This document shows, one piece after another, positions 1 to 7,890 of a DNA stretch of 11,316 nt. Positions within the stretch are counted from its first letter, which is position 1; each line of letters begins with the position of its first letter. This DNA is from Gloeopeniophorella convolvens (Eukaryota; Basidiomycota; Agaricomycetes; Russulales). Below the pieces are notes generated by a model. That model did no database searches. It was not told where the DNA came from and saw only the letters and a list, made by a program, of their open reading frames with translations. The stretch spans positions 1 through 11,316 of the forward strand of contig WTXD01000362.1 in the NCBI GenBank assembly GCA_022496205.1, given 5' to 3'. A program made the position numbers and the translations under genes.

Positions 1-400
1 CTGAGTGATGACGTTCCAGACTCGAAGATTGGATAGAAACGCACCGGTCCGAGTATATCGCTGAACGCTTCTCGAATAGCTCATGTGCGGCTTTCGTCGT
101 GTTCACAATGACTGTGTGCGCTCCTAGCACATCGACATGAACGATATCCGAACCTGGTCACCAAGTAAGGACGGCGCAGTCGGCGCCAGATCAGGCTACT
201 CTCCATACCATACTCATTCGACCATTCTTTGTACACCATCCACTCGTTGCGTGTAGGCATATCAAACAGATTGCCCAGCGATTGGAAGGCGCTTTGGACC
301 CGGGTGGGTGGAAGGCGCCGGCGAAGCGCACAGCGAATAGAAACAAAGGGATAACCAATCCCGCCACGAGAAGGGCGTTAGACGAAGTGAGATTCGACAT
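1..400 (-). pseudogene. Cytochrome P450, 5' part (exons 1-2), frameshifted; runs off the left edge
   Basis: The ATG at 400-398 opens an N-terminal membrane anchor (MSNLTSSNALLVAGLVIPLF), as in genes A and B. After that the P450 hinge is split over three frames. RRRLPP, GPKRLPI and GNLFDMPTRNEW can each be read, but only by changing frame near positions 322, 304 and 280. Exon 1 then ends at 209 (SNEYG, donor GTATGG), followed by a 55-nt intron (154-208) and a clean exon 2 at 45-153 (SDIVHVDVLGAHTVIV, then AIYSDR). Its donor is at 44, and bases 44-1 end in CAG, so intron 2 may finish exactly at the window edge. Intron positions match genes A and B, so this is a true paralogue. Exon 2 is intact while exon 1 is broken, which fits a young pseudogene. 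Local sequencing error in a GC-rich stretch is the alternative. The rest of the gene lies outside the window. Confidence 0.8.
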
Positions 401-1625
401 GGTGGAGGGTACCAAAGGGTGGACTGATACAGCTTCGACTTCCTTAAATATGAAAGAGGATGGTATCAATTGTCAGCAACGTGCAGCCGCCACCTCCACG
501 AGACAGCCGATAGTGTCGTAAATCTACGCCCTAGACAAAACAAGTCAACAAGCCCGATTTTCGCGTACCTCGTATGGTTAGTCGCACAAAACATGGCAAC
601 AGACGCTCCCAGAATCAATTCGTGCCACTGATTGTCGTGTGCGGTGCACGATGCAGTCAACAAGCTCCGTAGGATGAAGGAGAGAAGCAATGGATGATTG
701 TCGTTGCGCGTCAGGGCAGTCCACCAAATCCCGCAGTGTCGGGGCCTCGGCTGGAACGTGGGAGAAAATCTCCGATTTTGCCACGGCTAGCTTCGCATCG
801 CGCTGGATCGAACCTTCCGGCCGCCGTTCGACCGTGCCTGGATCTTGCCGCCATCACACAACTCAGTCCTCTCGCCAATGCGTCACATGTTGCCTGGTTC
901 CGTAAGCTTTGCATTCGCATTTTCCGACGGGTGTGGCGCAGCACGCCGTCGCCGAGAACGTGTTCAGACGCTTGGTGAGCGTCGGTGCCGCTTCAAGTGT
1001 GCTGAGAACGCGGCGGGTGCGGTGCAGCCTCCCGCAGTACCTAGTCGATTAAACCCATCTGACCCTGCACTGGGGCAGTTCTATATGCTGGCGAGAGGCA
1101 CAGCAACTTCAATGGCTTTAATGCAGGCAGAATTTTGGAGAATCCAATTCGAGTGAAGAGTTAGTTCCTCTCCATAAGGCTAGCGCGCATCGAGAGATTG
1201 CCGACGTTTGTACCCTACATCGGGCCATCGGCCGCGTCCACTGGACAAAGCGAGCGTCGTGGAAACGAACCAGGACGGCCCCATCATACATGACAAGATA
1301 TGATCTGAAGTAAGCACTTGGCCAGCTTGGCTCCGGCGGCTTTTGAGATTCCCAGTCTCGCCCGACGACCTGCGTGCCTGCCTTCTTGGATTTGAGAGCA
1401 CTTGAAGAGGCTGAAAGTTCAACCTTCCGAGAAGAAGCGCCAGATATGTATATATGACGTCAAAATTACGTAATATCTACTGGGGTTGAGCTAATGCAGA
1501 CGAGGATGCGCGACCACAGAGGTAACGACCGCACACCTCGACGGGAGGCAACTAGTAGCGGCGCGGCTCTGTCACGGTAGGCGCCGCCATCACCTTCGCC
1601 AATGTAAGGTGCAATGACAGGTGGC
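401..1625. other. Intergenic stretch with no recognisable gene
   Basis: I see no convincing coding sequence here. Several open frames of 60-100 codons exist on both strands (for example 845-1156 + and 1180-1422 -), but none gives recognisable protein motifs, they overlap each other in different frames, and they are the length expected by chance in mid-GC DNA. Just upstream of the truncated P450, the minus strand has an AT-rich TATTTAAG-like element near 445, which could be its old core promoter. A short AT-rich patch at 1444-1480 stands out from the surrounding GC-rich sequence but has no clear structure beyond a 6-bp inverted repeat (AGATAT/ATATCT). Confidence 0.5.
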
Positions 1626-1807
1626 TACAGTCAAACTTGTCATAACCCATACCCGTGATAATCCATAACCTGCAATAACCCATAGGTTTTTCAGTCCACG
1701 AAAACACAGATTCAGGCCCACCGGTGCCTCCCAAACCCCATAACCGGTCATAACCCATGGCTTTGGGCTTCCACCCAAGGCTATGGGTTAAGACAAGTTT
1801 GACTGTA
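1626..1807. mobile_element. Tc1/mariner-type MITE with 24-bp terminal inverted repeats
   Basis: The left end (1626-1651) reads TA then CAGTCAAACTTGTC and ATAACCCATA. The right end (1782-1807) is its reverse complement with one mismatch (TATGGGTTAAGACAAG, then TTTGACTG, then TA). Both ends are flanked by the dinucleotide TA, the target duplicated by Tc1/mariner transposases. At 182 bp it has no room for a transposase, so it is a non-autonomous element. Inside, the motif TAACCCAT or a near copy recurs at least five times. A second hairpin lies near the right end: 1754-1767 pairs with 1774-1787 at 12 of 14 positions around a 6-base loop. The family assignment rests on end structure and TA alone; I cannot name a partner autonomous element. 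Confidence 0.85.
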
Positions 1808-2169
1808 ATCGGGGTAGGCAAGGAACCGTTCAGTACAGCCGCCAGCTACAGTTTAAATACTTCGGCAGACAATTTCGCTTTGGTATCCGTCAGAGCGCCT
1901 AAACAAGCACTGGGAGGTGTGTGTTGCCAAGTCGGTTGCCCCTCTGACTCCTTTGAGCTTTCAGGTAGCCTAGGTGATCGGGAAAAGCACATGTAGAGCC
2001 GACACGGAATCAAAACTTGAAAGTAACGGCGTCTGTGCAGAGACTCAAGGTTCGCGGCGGTGCTTCGATTCACCATTGTCGCATCCTCGCCCCAGGCCGC
2101 GCTGTAGAGAGGGTGCCACGGAAGCTTTCTCATTAGAGTGTGGTTTGGCCGATCCGTGGCTACCCTTGT
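1808..2169. other. Intergenic stretch with no recognisable gene
   Basis: Open frames cross this stretch on both strands (for example 1846-2133 -, 1974-2363 +), but neither gives a recognisable domain. It lies on the C-terminal side of the decayed P450 at 2170-2988, so it may hold unrecognisable remains of that gene's last exons and 3' flank. I could not align it with the last exons of genes A and B by eye. Confidence 0.4.
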
Positions 2170-2988
2170 CTCGGCATTATGTAGCGGAGGTTCCAGATGG
2201 TCCGAGCGCCGGAGCGACAGGGATGCCGCTTTCAGGCGGAGTTGAGCGCGCGGAAGAATGTATCATGTCCGTGAACTTACCCTTCTGTGGATCGTGCTGT
2301 CGACGCGGGATCACGATGGGGTCAATCCTCCGGGGAGCATGCTCAGTGCCTGTTTCGAGCTGATACAGGTCAGCAATGGCTCGGAATCTGGATACAGTGG
2401 AATATGGCTGTGTTGTGGCTCCGTGAGTAGCATCGGAACAACACAACAATAGACGTGCCCAGCAGTAAGGCTAGGTGCCAGTGTAGGGCTTCCATGAGGA
2501 CTGAGTCTACGTATAGAGGGACGTCCTGGTTTGCGAAATCCGAGAGACGTGAACCCTCAATAACGGCATTCTAACCCGTCTTGAGCGGTTGCCGTAGAAC
2601 TGCGATTAGCAGAGCAAAACTTACCTATCAAGATAGATGGGAGGGCGCTTCTCTAGTCCCTGTTTTGCTGAATCCACGGATTGAATATTACAATGTGTGA
2701 TCCTAGAACATCGGCGGGGACCACGTCAGGGTCTGTATGGGGGATCAGCGAAGGGTCTTTTATGAAACTTCTGACGCGCGTCCGCGCCAGGCTAGTCCGA
2801 CCACTCCTTGTACAGGACCCATTCCTCGCGCGTAGGCATGTCCAGCAGGTTGCTGATGATAGGAACGCGCTTGGGTCCTGGAGGGGTATGCTAGAGGATG
2901 TTGGCCAGCACCAGTCACAGGGCATCAAGCTCGCAGAGAGTGTCGTGACGACGAGAAAAACATTGGGTCCTGTAAGATTAGCCGTCAT
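2170..2988 (-). pseudogene. Decayed cytochrome P450 relic with a large internal deletion
   Basis: The minus strand begins with MTANLTGPNVFLVVTTLSAS at 2988, close to gene A's [13 protein letters not shown] frame change near 2885 is needed to reach the hinge (PGPKRVPIISNLLDMP, then TREEWVLYKEWSD), which stops at a TAG near 2785. A second-exon remnant follows ([10 protein letters not shown], then after another frame change EKRPPIYLDR), with a GT donor at 2624. About 50 bases later the sequence jumps to a K-helix region at 2463-2577: GSRLSDF and EALHWHL correspond to TSRLPDF and ETLRWHP in A. Exons 3-7 are therefore missing. From 2460 to about 2170, weak nucleotide similarity to exons 9-10 and the intron before them can be followed (for example GATACATTCTTCCGCGC against GATAAATTCATACCGGAGC). 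The lower-coordinate boundary is uncertain. Multiple stops and frameshifts mean it cannot encode a P450. Confidence 0.75.
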
Positions 2989-3556
2989 GGTATGGAGCGA
3001 CACGATGAAGGGTCCTTCCATATTAATGTTCAAAAGCTTACATTTGGACCTTCTGTCAGGCAGCCCATTTATGGCGATGAGGTTAGTTCTGAGATAATGT
3101 TATGACTGGTGCAGCAAAGGGGAACTTCGTCCGAGTTGTCGAGATTCAGTTGTCGTGGCAGTGAACTTGCGTATGTCGGCTGTGAATGCATGGCAGAAAA
3201 CGCTGTTGTGATCGAGCTCTGATAGCACACGCCCGACAACCTCGTGCTCCCGGGCGCACTGAACAAGACGAACGGGATCGGGCGCGAGGAGAGGAGTACG
3301 AGGGGGTGATAACTGTATAAGTGTCCATGTCGGGTCGATGCAAGTAGATGCACAAGTGGACTCTTCGGGACTTGCCTCGGGAGTACAAGTCGCGATTATC
3401 GCGTCTCGAGACAGCGCTACGGGGAACGCCGCCAGCGCACATTACACAATTTACGGCAACTTCCGAGTGGGCTCAGGCGCCTGGCAACGGTCTAGAGGTT
3501 ACCGGTTACCGGCAACGCCTTGAAGCTTGAAGCCGTGTGCACTAGCCTCAGCGCCG
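2989..3556. other. Intergenic stretch with no recognisable gene
   Basis: This separates the P450 relic from the left end of the tandem-duplicated block. Short open frames (3338-3523 +, 3348-3530 +, 3146-3442 -) overlap one another and show no motif I recognise. A perfect 7-bp tandem duplication, GGTTACC twice, lies near 3498-3511. No similarity to the 5' flanks of genes A and B was apparent, although this is the 5' side of the relic. Confidence 0.4.
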
Positions 3557-3705
3557 GCCACGGACAAAATGGACAAAGTGAGTGTAGGCAACCCGCATGA
3601 TGCATGAATTCTAAGCTACTGTTAGACTCGGTACGACTCGACTCGGACAAACTCGAGTTGGGGAGCCGTCAATTGGCAACCTCTGCCAACGAGACGATGG
3701 ACCCC
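3557..3705 (-). repeat. R1 repeat, copy 1 (left end of duplication unit 1)
   Basis: This copy shares with 7681-7830 the blocks GGCCA(C/T)GGACA, GTGAGTGTAG, GGCAAC, GCATGATG, ATTCTAAGCT and CTCGACTCGGACAAAC, in the same order and orientation. Related copies at 7228-7410 and 11251-11316 share GTGCATGC(A/G)TTCT and the GGTGGGTGCAGG core. On the minus strand it ends in GTGGCC, where the other copies have ATGGCC or ACGGCC. It sits just beyond the 3' end of gene A and marks the left boundary of the roughly 4-kb duplication. Confidence 0.75.
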
Positions 3706-3763
3706 TCCCCCCGCAATGATTGAATGAGCCCGATGCATTTTAGCCTGAGCACATCTCCGTTGC

Positions 3764-5809
3764 TCATTCAAATTCATCCCCACTTTCCTGCACCAGCGAT
3801 GCTGCTGCTTCCGACCGTGGACGAATCTGGCACTTGAATGGTTTCACGTAGCTAACATCGGGGTTCGTTAACTCTCTGCTCTACCCTGGGAGAGAGAGTA
3901 TAGATTGAGACTTACGCAACTATCCCTGACGAATATTCTTCGTCGAGTGGGCTACTCTTCACAGGGGTCAGATCAAAGGCAGCTAGTATCCCGGAAATTG
4001 TCGCCCAGATACTTGATACAGCCATGTGCCTGCCTGGACACTCGCGGCGTCCGAAGCCGAATGCTTGATCTGGGAAGCGAGGCGCATCTGGTGAAAGCCA
4101 GCGCTCCGGTATGAATTTATCAGGCTCTGAGAAGATCTCAGGATCACGGAACATGGCCCTAGAGGAAGTAAATGTCTATTCGACTGTCGACAGGTGAAGT
4201 CGTACCAGGTGTTACCTATGATGGTTGTGCCTGCAGGGATGAAACATCCTTCATAGATGTCCGACTGGGTGGTGTAGTGTGGTACGCCTGTGTCGCTACC
4301 ATATGAGTAGAGTCCAAACCATAAAGAATATGAGCGTACCGAGAGGTGCAACCGGGTGCCAGCGTAGAGTCTCCTTAAGGACTGCAGCTACGTATGGTAA
4401 CGCATCACGGTCTATGAAATCTGGAAGACGCGAGGTGCCAACTACTCTGTCGATTTCTAACTGCGCCTTGCGCTGGACTTCTGGGTACTTCAGCATTGCA
4501 AGCATGAATGTCAGCAACGCAGACACCGTCTGCGGTGCAGATCAGCACGCCTATGCTGTCGATTGACACGGTGGCTAACGCACGGTATCAGCACCACCAA
4601 TATACATAATTCCGGGTACAGCCTTGGAGGCGAAGACGTCTTCCTTAGTCGGGTCGCTGCCCAACGTTGAGATCATTGTAGCCGCGACACTAGGTGCGGC
4701 AGATCCACTGGCCTACTTTGCGTCAAATTGCATCGGTGAGATCATGAATACAAGTCCCGCATACCAGGGCAGCCTTGACTTCGTTATAAGGCCGTTCTAC
4801 CGAGCCAACCACGACGTGGTATGCCTTCAGAGCCTCGCGCTTTAACCCAGCACCCGGTAACCAACTGGGGATGTGTTTTACTGCAAAACAGAACGTCAGT
4901 CGCTCACTCCTTTGGTCAATTCGAGCATTGATTACACCAAGGAATTGAGTCGAAGAGGAAAGCTTCGTTCGTTGAGGCGAGGGCTACCGCTTTCAGGACT
5001 TCTTCTGCGGATGCCACATATGGGTCATTCTCAGGATTGACATCAATACCGTACGCAATAGATAGGATGATTTGTCCTGCCATACTGTGCTCGACTTGAG
5101 TTTATGATACTCGTGCACGAGATCGCCCACTCACTGCCTCAGGTGTTGCGGAAAGTTGTCTGGCTTGGCGAGTAAGCTACGGAGAAGACGATGAGTGGCT
5201 CGTCGTTCGAGAGGTTCGTATTCCTTTGCAGCCGTGGGATGAAAATTGGTGTGGAACTTCGAACGCAGGTAGCGCCACTGCTTCCCGTATGGAAGGAGCC
5301 CAAAATTATACGTCATACCGAGACTGAATAGGATGAGTAGGACATCTCGGGACAATGGGCTGGAGAGCGTACAAGTCTAGCAGAACAACTGATGGAGGCC
5401 TGGCAGTCATTTCGATTAGCCGATGCAGACGAAACGTAGAAGTGAGCGGTACCTATCAGAGTAGATGGAAGAGCGCCTCTCGAGGAGTTCTCTTGCAACC
5501 TTCATGGAGTTGAGGATGACGATGTGAGATCCAAATACATCGACATGCACCACGTCGGAGCCTTGGCGCACTTCAGCGGATCCTCGACAACCCTTGAAGG
5601 TTCATACCGAATTCATCTGACCATCTTTTGTACACAGCCCATTCTTCGCGAATAGGCATATGCAGGAAATTGCCAAGGATGGGAACCCGCCTGGGGCCTG
5701 GAGGATAGGGGAGACGACGTCTGCCAGGGCGAATGAAGAAGAGCACCAAGCTCGCGGACAGAGTGGCGATGGTGAAGAGGACCTCGAGTCTCGTGAGATC
5801 AGCCGTCAT
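3764..5809 (-). CDS. Cytochrome P450 monooxygenase, gene A (11 exons, 507 aa)
   Basis: This encodes a membrane-anchored heme-thiolate monooxygenase, probably at the ER and fed by an NADPH-P450 reductase. The substrate is unknown. Exons on the minus strand are 5608-5809, 5453-5561, 5373-5399, 5135-5323, 4936-5084, 4765-4880, 4584-4712, 4340-4529, 4206-4287, 3916-4158 and 3764-3851. All introns are GT-AG and 46-64 nt long, and the joined frame is open. The protein shows a hydrophobic anchor (about 8-27), hinge PYPPGP (34-39), I-helix GGADTT (303-308, oxygen activation), K-helix ETLR (360-363), PERW (415-418) and the heme loop [10 protein letters not shown] (431-440, Cys438 as iron ligand). The length is typical of fungal microsomal P450s. 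Family features resemble the OrdA/CYP64-like group of basidiomycetes; the CYP number cannot be assigned by eye. ATG 5809 is chosen because the anchor begins there and gene B starts at the same place. Confidence 0.93.
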
Positions 5810-6120
5810 GATGCTAGCGGGTCCCGTAAGCCTCGAAATGATGCAATGAGCAATTCCTTCCCTCTGTTGAGCTCTTATAAAAGCAGTATACAGATACCCG
5901 TCCCGGATGAAGAATATGCAATATCTTTCGAGAAGAAAGTTTTAGTGCACGCGCTTGCGTGTCAGAAGCAATAAAATATAGAGCCACTGGTTCGGGATGT
6001 TGACATAACGCTCACCGTGGCTCGCCATTGGGAGTGGACGAGCCGCCTGCTGACGGTGGTGGCACGCGACCGGCGCCATGGTTGGCATGATAGGCGGCGG
6101 TAGACGTACTATAGCTCTAG
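5810..6120 (-). other. 5' flank of gene A, homologous to 9932-10208
   Basis: This intergenic flank aligns with the flank of gene B through alternating conserved and diverged blocks, up to the shared GGCACGCGACCGGCGCC and GGCATGATAGG near 6060-6092 (10172-10208 in the other copy). It holds the core promoter and probably the regulatory sequence of gene A. No separate gene is visible. Confidence 0.6.
5871..5879 (-). promoter_or_regulatory. TATA-like core promoter element of gene A
   Basis: The minus strand reads TATAAGAGC, 62-70 bases upstream of the gene A start codon. The same nine bases lie 67-75 bases upstream of gene B. Other blocks are kept in both flanks (GCTCATTGCATCATTTCG downstream of the box, TTGCTTCTGACACGC upstream). 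Conservation between the two copies and the spacing support a core promoter, though recent duplication alone would also keep them alike. Confidence 0.55.
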
Positions 6121-6855
6121 CAGATTTCACCGACCCGGGCTTGGCGACAAACGCCTTTGTAGTATTATGTACCTAGGTATCGGCGCCGAACAGAAACCAA
6201 CGCGTCTGCTGGGCGCCGACTTGTTGCTTATGTGTTTCTACAGGTCTTGGGACCCGATCGGCACGTGGGGTGGGGTCGAGTAAGGATGGGATTTTCCCGC
6301 CACAAAGCTTCACAGCCCGTCTTCCCGCATCTGCACAACGGGTGGGACGTGCGCGCTTGCAATCAACTGAATAGAATAATCAATTCAGTTGGTGCTTAGC
6401 CGAGTTGGCTAACTCACTTGTAGGTTGTCAAAGTTGTCAAAGTCAGTCAAAGCTGTCGTAGACTAGTCGTTGACAACCTACTCAGCTTTCAGATGCTGAG
6501 ACGGATCAGGAAGTTTCTTAGTGGGGAATCCCAACCCGACCCGACTCTAAGTACTCAGGTTGCTAATCAGGCCATTATCCATCACACGAAGGGGCATGCT
6601 CTAGTGCTTACCATGTTGCCCACGAGGCCCTAGTAGTTTGGCCGCCAGGCTTTACGCCGAACCCTCCTAAACGCTCGATAGCTGCGATAGCCTTCGATAA
6701 CCAATGATAATATTCCCAGAAGAACGACGGAGGAACCATGGGCTCACGTCTGCTGGGGGTGCAAGGTGCCCGCGAGAACGGGAGCGACTTGCATGAGAAA
6801 AAGCGCCTTGGAGTCTGGATGTTTCGACCCTTTCCCGTGTTCGATGGGTTCGGCG
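6121..6855 (+). repeat. Intergenic segment present in inverted orientation in unit 2
   Basis: The reverse complement of this stretch aligns block by block with 10259-10885. Its right end (TCGAACACGGGAAAGGGT on the minus strand) matches 10269-10286. The middle (TAAGAAACTTCCTGATCCGT on the minus strand) matches near 10600-10622. Its left end (CAGATTTCACCGACCCGGG) matches the minus strand near 10885. Flanking DNA on both sides is in direct orientation between units, so the segment itself was flipped in one copy. No open frame in it is clearly a gene. Confidence 0.85.
6327..6496. mobile_element. 170-bp insertion with inverted-repeat ends, MITE-like
   Basis: Within the inverted homologous block, unit 1 has about 170 bases that unit 2 lacks: the neighbouring sequences (GCTTCACAGCC on one side, GAGACGGATCAGGAAG on the other) are nearly adjacent in unit 2, around 10606-10645 on the opposite strand. 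The insertion begins GCATCTG (6327-6333) and ends CAGATGC (6490-6496), an exact inverted pair. Inside are two perfect palindromes: CAACTGAAT with ATTCAGTTG (6364-6372 and 6383-6391), and GTAGGTTGTCAA with TTGACAACCTAC (6420-6431 and 6470-6481). A short tandem of GTTGTCAAA lies in the second loop. I see no clear target duplication, so the mobile-element call is inference; a deletion in unit 2 is the alternative. Confidence 0.5.
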
Positions 6856-6861
6856 ACCATC

Positions 6862-7310
6862 GTTGAGCATTCGACGAATCTTCTTGCCGGTGGGGCTGTT
6901 AGACAAGTTGGAGCCGCGCACGACCTGGTGGGAACGTGTCGACGATGAGAGAGCATTCCACGTCATGCTGATGTCCTGAGATCCACCCACCGAATCTTCA
7001 AGCGGTGCATTTGGCACCGGCAAGAACAGCGATAGCGGTGCGGGAAGCGCGGGCGTGGCGGGTTCGTTGGGAGCGTGGGCTCCGCAGGGGCGCTTCAGAA
7101 GCTGACTTACTGGCTGATGGGCCGGGGGACCCCGGACCGCCAGTGGGTCTAGTCACCTGGACACTACGCGCGTCTGATCAAAAAAAAAAAAGACGCTGTC
7201 GCACCAAGCTTCGTGAGCCACCACGTCGGCCGTGTTGTACAAGATGGACCAGGTGGGTGCAGGTGACCCGCATCGTGCATGCATTCTTAGCTATGTTCCA
7301 CAATAACATT
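6862..7310. repeat. Direct intergenic repeat, copy in unit 1
   Basis: This aligns in the same orientation with 10908-11316. Shared blocks include CACCGAATCTTCAAG, GATGAGAGA, TGCATTTGGCAC, GATGGGCCGGGG and CTTCGTGAGCCACCACGTCG. It ends in an R1 copy. An A12 homopolymer (7180-7191) occurs in this copy only. No gene is recognised; open frames on both strands (7005-7451 +, 6667-7023 -) lack recognisable motifs. Confidence 0.75.
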
Positions 7311-7410
7311 ATGTTGATGATAGTACTTAGTGTCAGACTCAGTACTCTACATTTCGATTCAGACAAACTCGTTGGGAAGCGTCGATTGACAACCTCTGAC
7401 GAAGTGGCTT
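7228..7410 (-). repeat. R1 repeat, copy 2 (right end of unit 1)
   Basis: This shares GGTGGGTGCAGG, CGCAT(C/G)GTGCATGC(A/G)TTCT and the preceding ACCACGTCGGCC with the copy at 11251, and the looser pattern (GACTC...CGACTCGGACAAACTCG-like, GTCGATTGACAACCTCTG) with copies 1 and 3. On the minus strand it ends in ACGGCCGACG, where copies 3 and 4 have ATGGCCGACG. Confidence 0.65.
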
Positions 7411-7451
7411 GCCATCGTCAGCGTCGTGTAGAGACTCGGTCACCAGTCTAG

Positions 7452-7685
7452 TCATTTTGGATGTTGGACTTTGTCGAGCATGGCAGAGACCAGCGCGAGA
7501 GGTCGCACCTCAGACAGGTGCTCAATCGGTACCCGTTCGGATAAACTAGTGGCTGTAGCGGCTCGATGGAAACGCTGCACAACAACGGAGCGGTGGTCGC
7601 TCTCCGCAAGGTGAGCAAGTTGTAGTCTGTAGACGCTACCAGTTGCGCCCATGAAGCCATATGAAGCAATCTCTGCGTCGGCCAT
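7452..7685 (-). pseudogene. Possible remnant of a P-loop NTPase gene (start and damaged Walker A)
   Basis: The minus-strand ATG at 7685 begins MADAEIASYGFMGATGS and stays open to 7452. MGATGS at this distance from the start recalls fungal P-loop proteins whose Walker A reads MGATGSGK(S/T). Here the GK is missing: the DNA goes from GGTAGCG straight to TCTACA, as though about five bases coding for the end of Gly-Lys were lost. Beyond that the frame gives no recognisable G domain. The R1 repeat lies directly upstream, where the promoter would be. The identification rests on six residues and a plausible small deletion, so chance similarity is quite possible. The ATG can also be extended upstream in frame to 7898, but that part overlaps the R1 repeat and the end of gene B. 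Confidence 0.25.
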
Positions 7686-7830
7686 GGACAGAACAAACAA
7701 GGTGAGTGTAGACTGTGTAGGCAACTGGCATGATGTACGCGATTCTAAGCTTTGTTGTGCAATGAATGTGTTGGCAAGAGCTAGTGTCGGACCCAGTACG
7801 TCTCGACTCGGACAAACCCGAGCCGGGGAT
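7681..7830 (-). repeat. R1 repeat, copy 3 (left end of unit 2)
   Basis: This is the counterpart of copy 1 at 3557, at an offset of 4124 bp. It lies between the possible P-loop remnant and the 3' end of gene B. Shared blocks include GTGAGTGTAG, GGCAAC, GCATGATG, ATTCTAAGCT and CTCGACTCGGACAAAC. Confidence 0.75.
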
Positions 7831-7890
7831 CCCTCCTCCCGCAATGATTGAATCAACCCAATACGTTTCAGCGTGAGCACATCTCGTTGC

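Larger units (their letters stand above)
3557..7310. repeat. Tandem duplication unit 1 (gene A plus flanks)
   Basis: The left R1 repeat, gene A, its 5' flank and the intergenic block up to about 7310 all have counterparts at 7681-11316. The offset is 4122-4124 bp at the outer R1 copies and at the start codons, and about 4020 bp at the right-hand part. The offset changes because unit 1 carries extra DNA, chiefly the insertion at 6327-6496. Within the unit, 6121-6855 is inverted relative to unit 2. Confidence 0.85.

Noticed and set aside
1640..1790. TAACCC-like motifs as interstitial telomere repeats
   Set aside because: They are spaced irregularly as TAACCCAT within a MITE and not in a head-to-tail TTAGGG array.
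3338..3530. Two overlapping plus-strand open frames
   Set aside because: Both are short, in competing frames, without motifs, and match nothing else in the window.
4881..4940. Apparent stop and phase problem near FDSIP in gene A
   Set aside because: Using the second GT in GGTGTAATC as donor (intron 4881-4935) gives PWLKHIPSW in frame, and the equivalent site works in gene B. The first GT does not keep the frame in either copy.
5324..5399. Apparent frameshift shared by both P450 genes just before LGMTYN
   Set aside because: A 49-nt GT-AG intron (5324-5372 in A, 9446-9494 in B) restores the frame and correct spacing, so the genes are intact here.
7180..7191. A12 run as the poly(A) tail of a retroposed copy
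   Set aside because: It lies inside an intergenic repeat that continues on both sides in the other unit, where the run is absent. No coding remnant or target duplication abuts it, so slippage is simpler.
7005..7451. 148-codon plus-strand open frame as a gene
   Set aside because: It crosses the direct repeat, the A12 run and an R1 repeat, has no recognisable motif, and its counterpart in unit 2 is not open.
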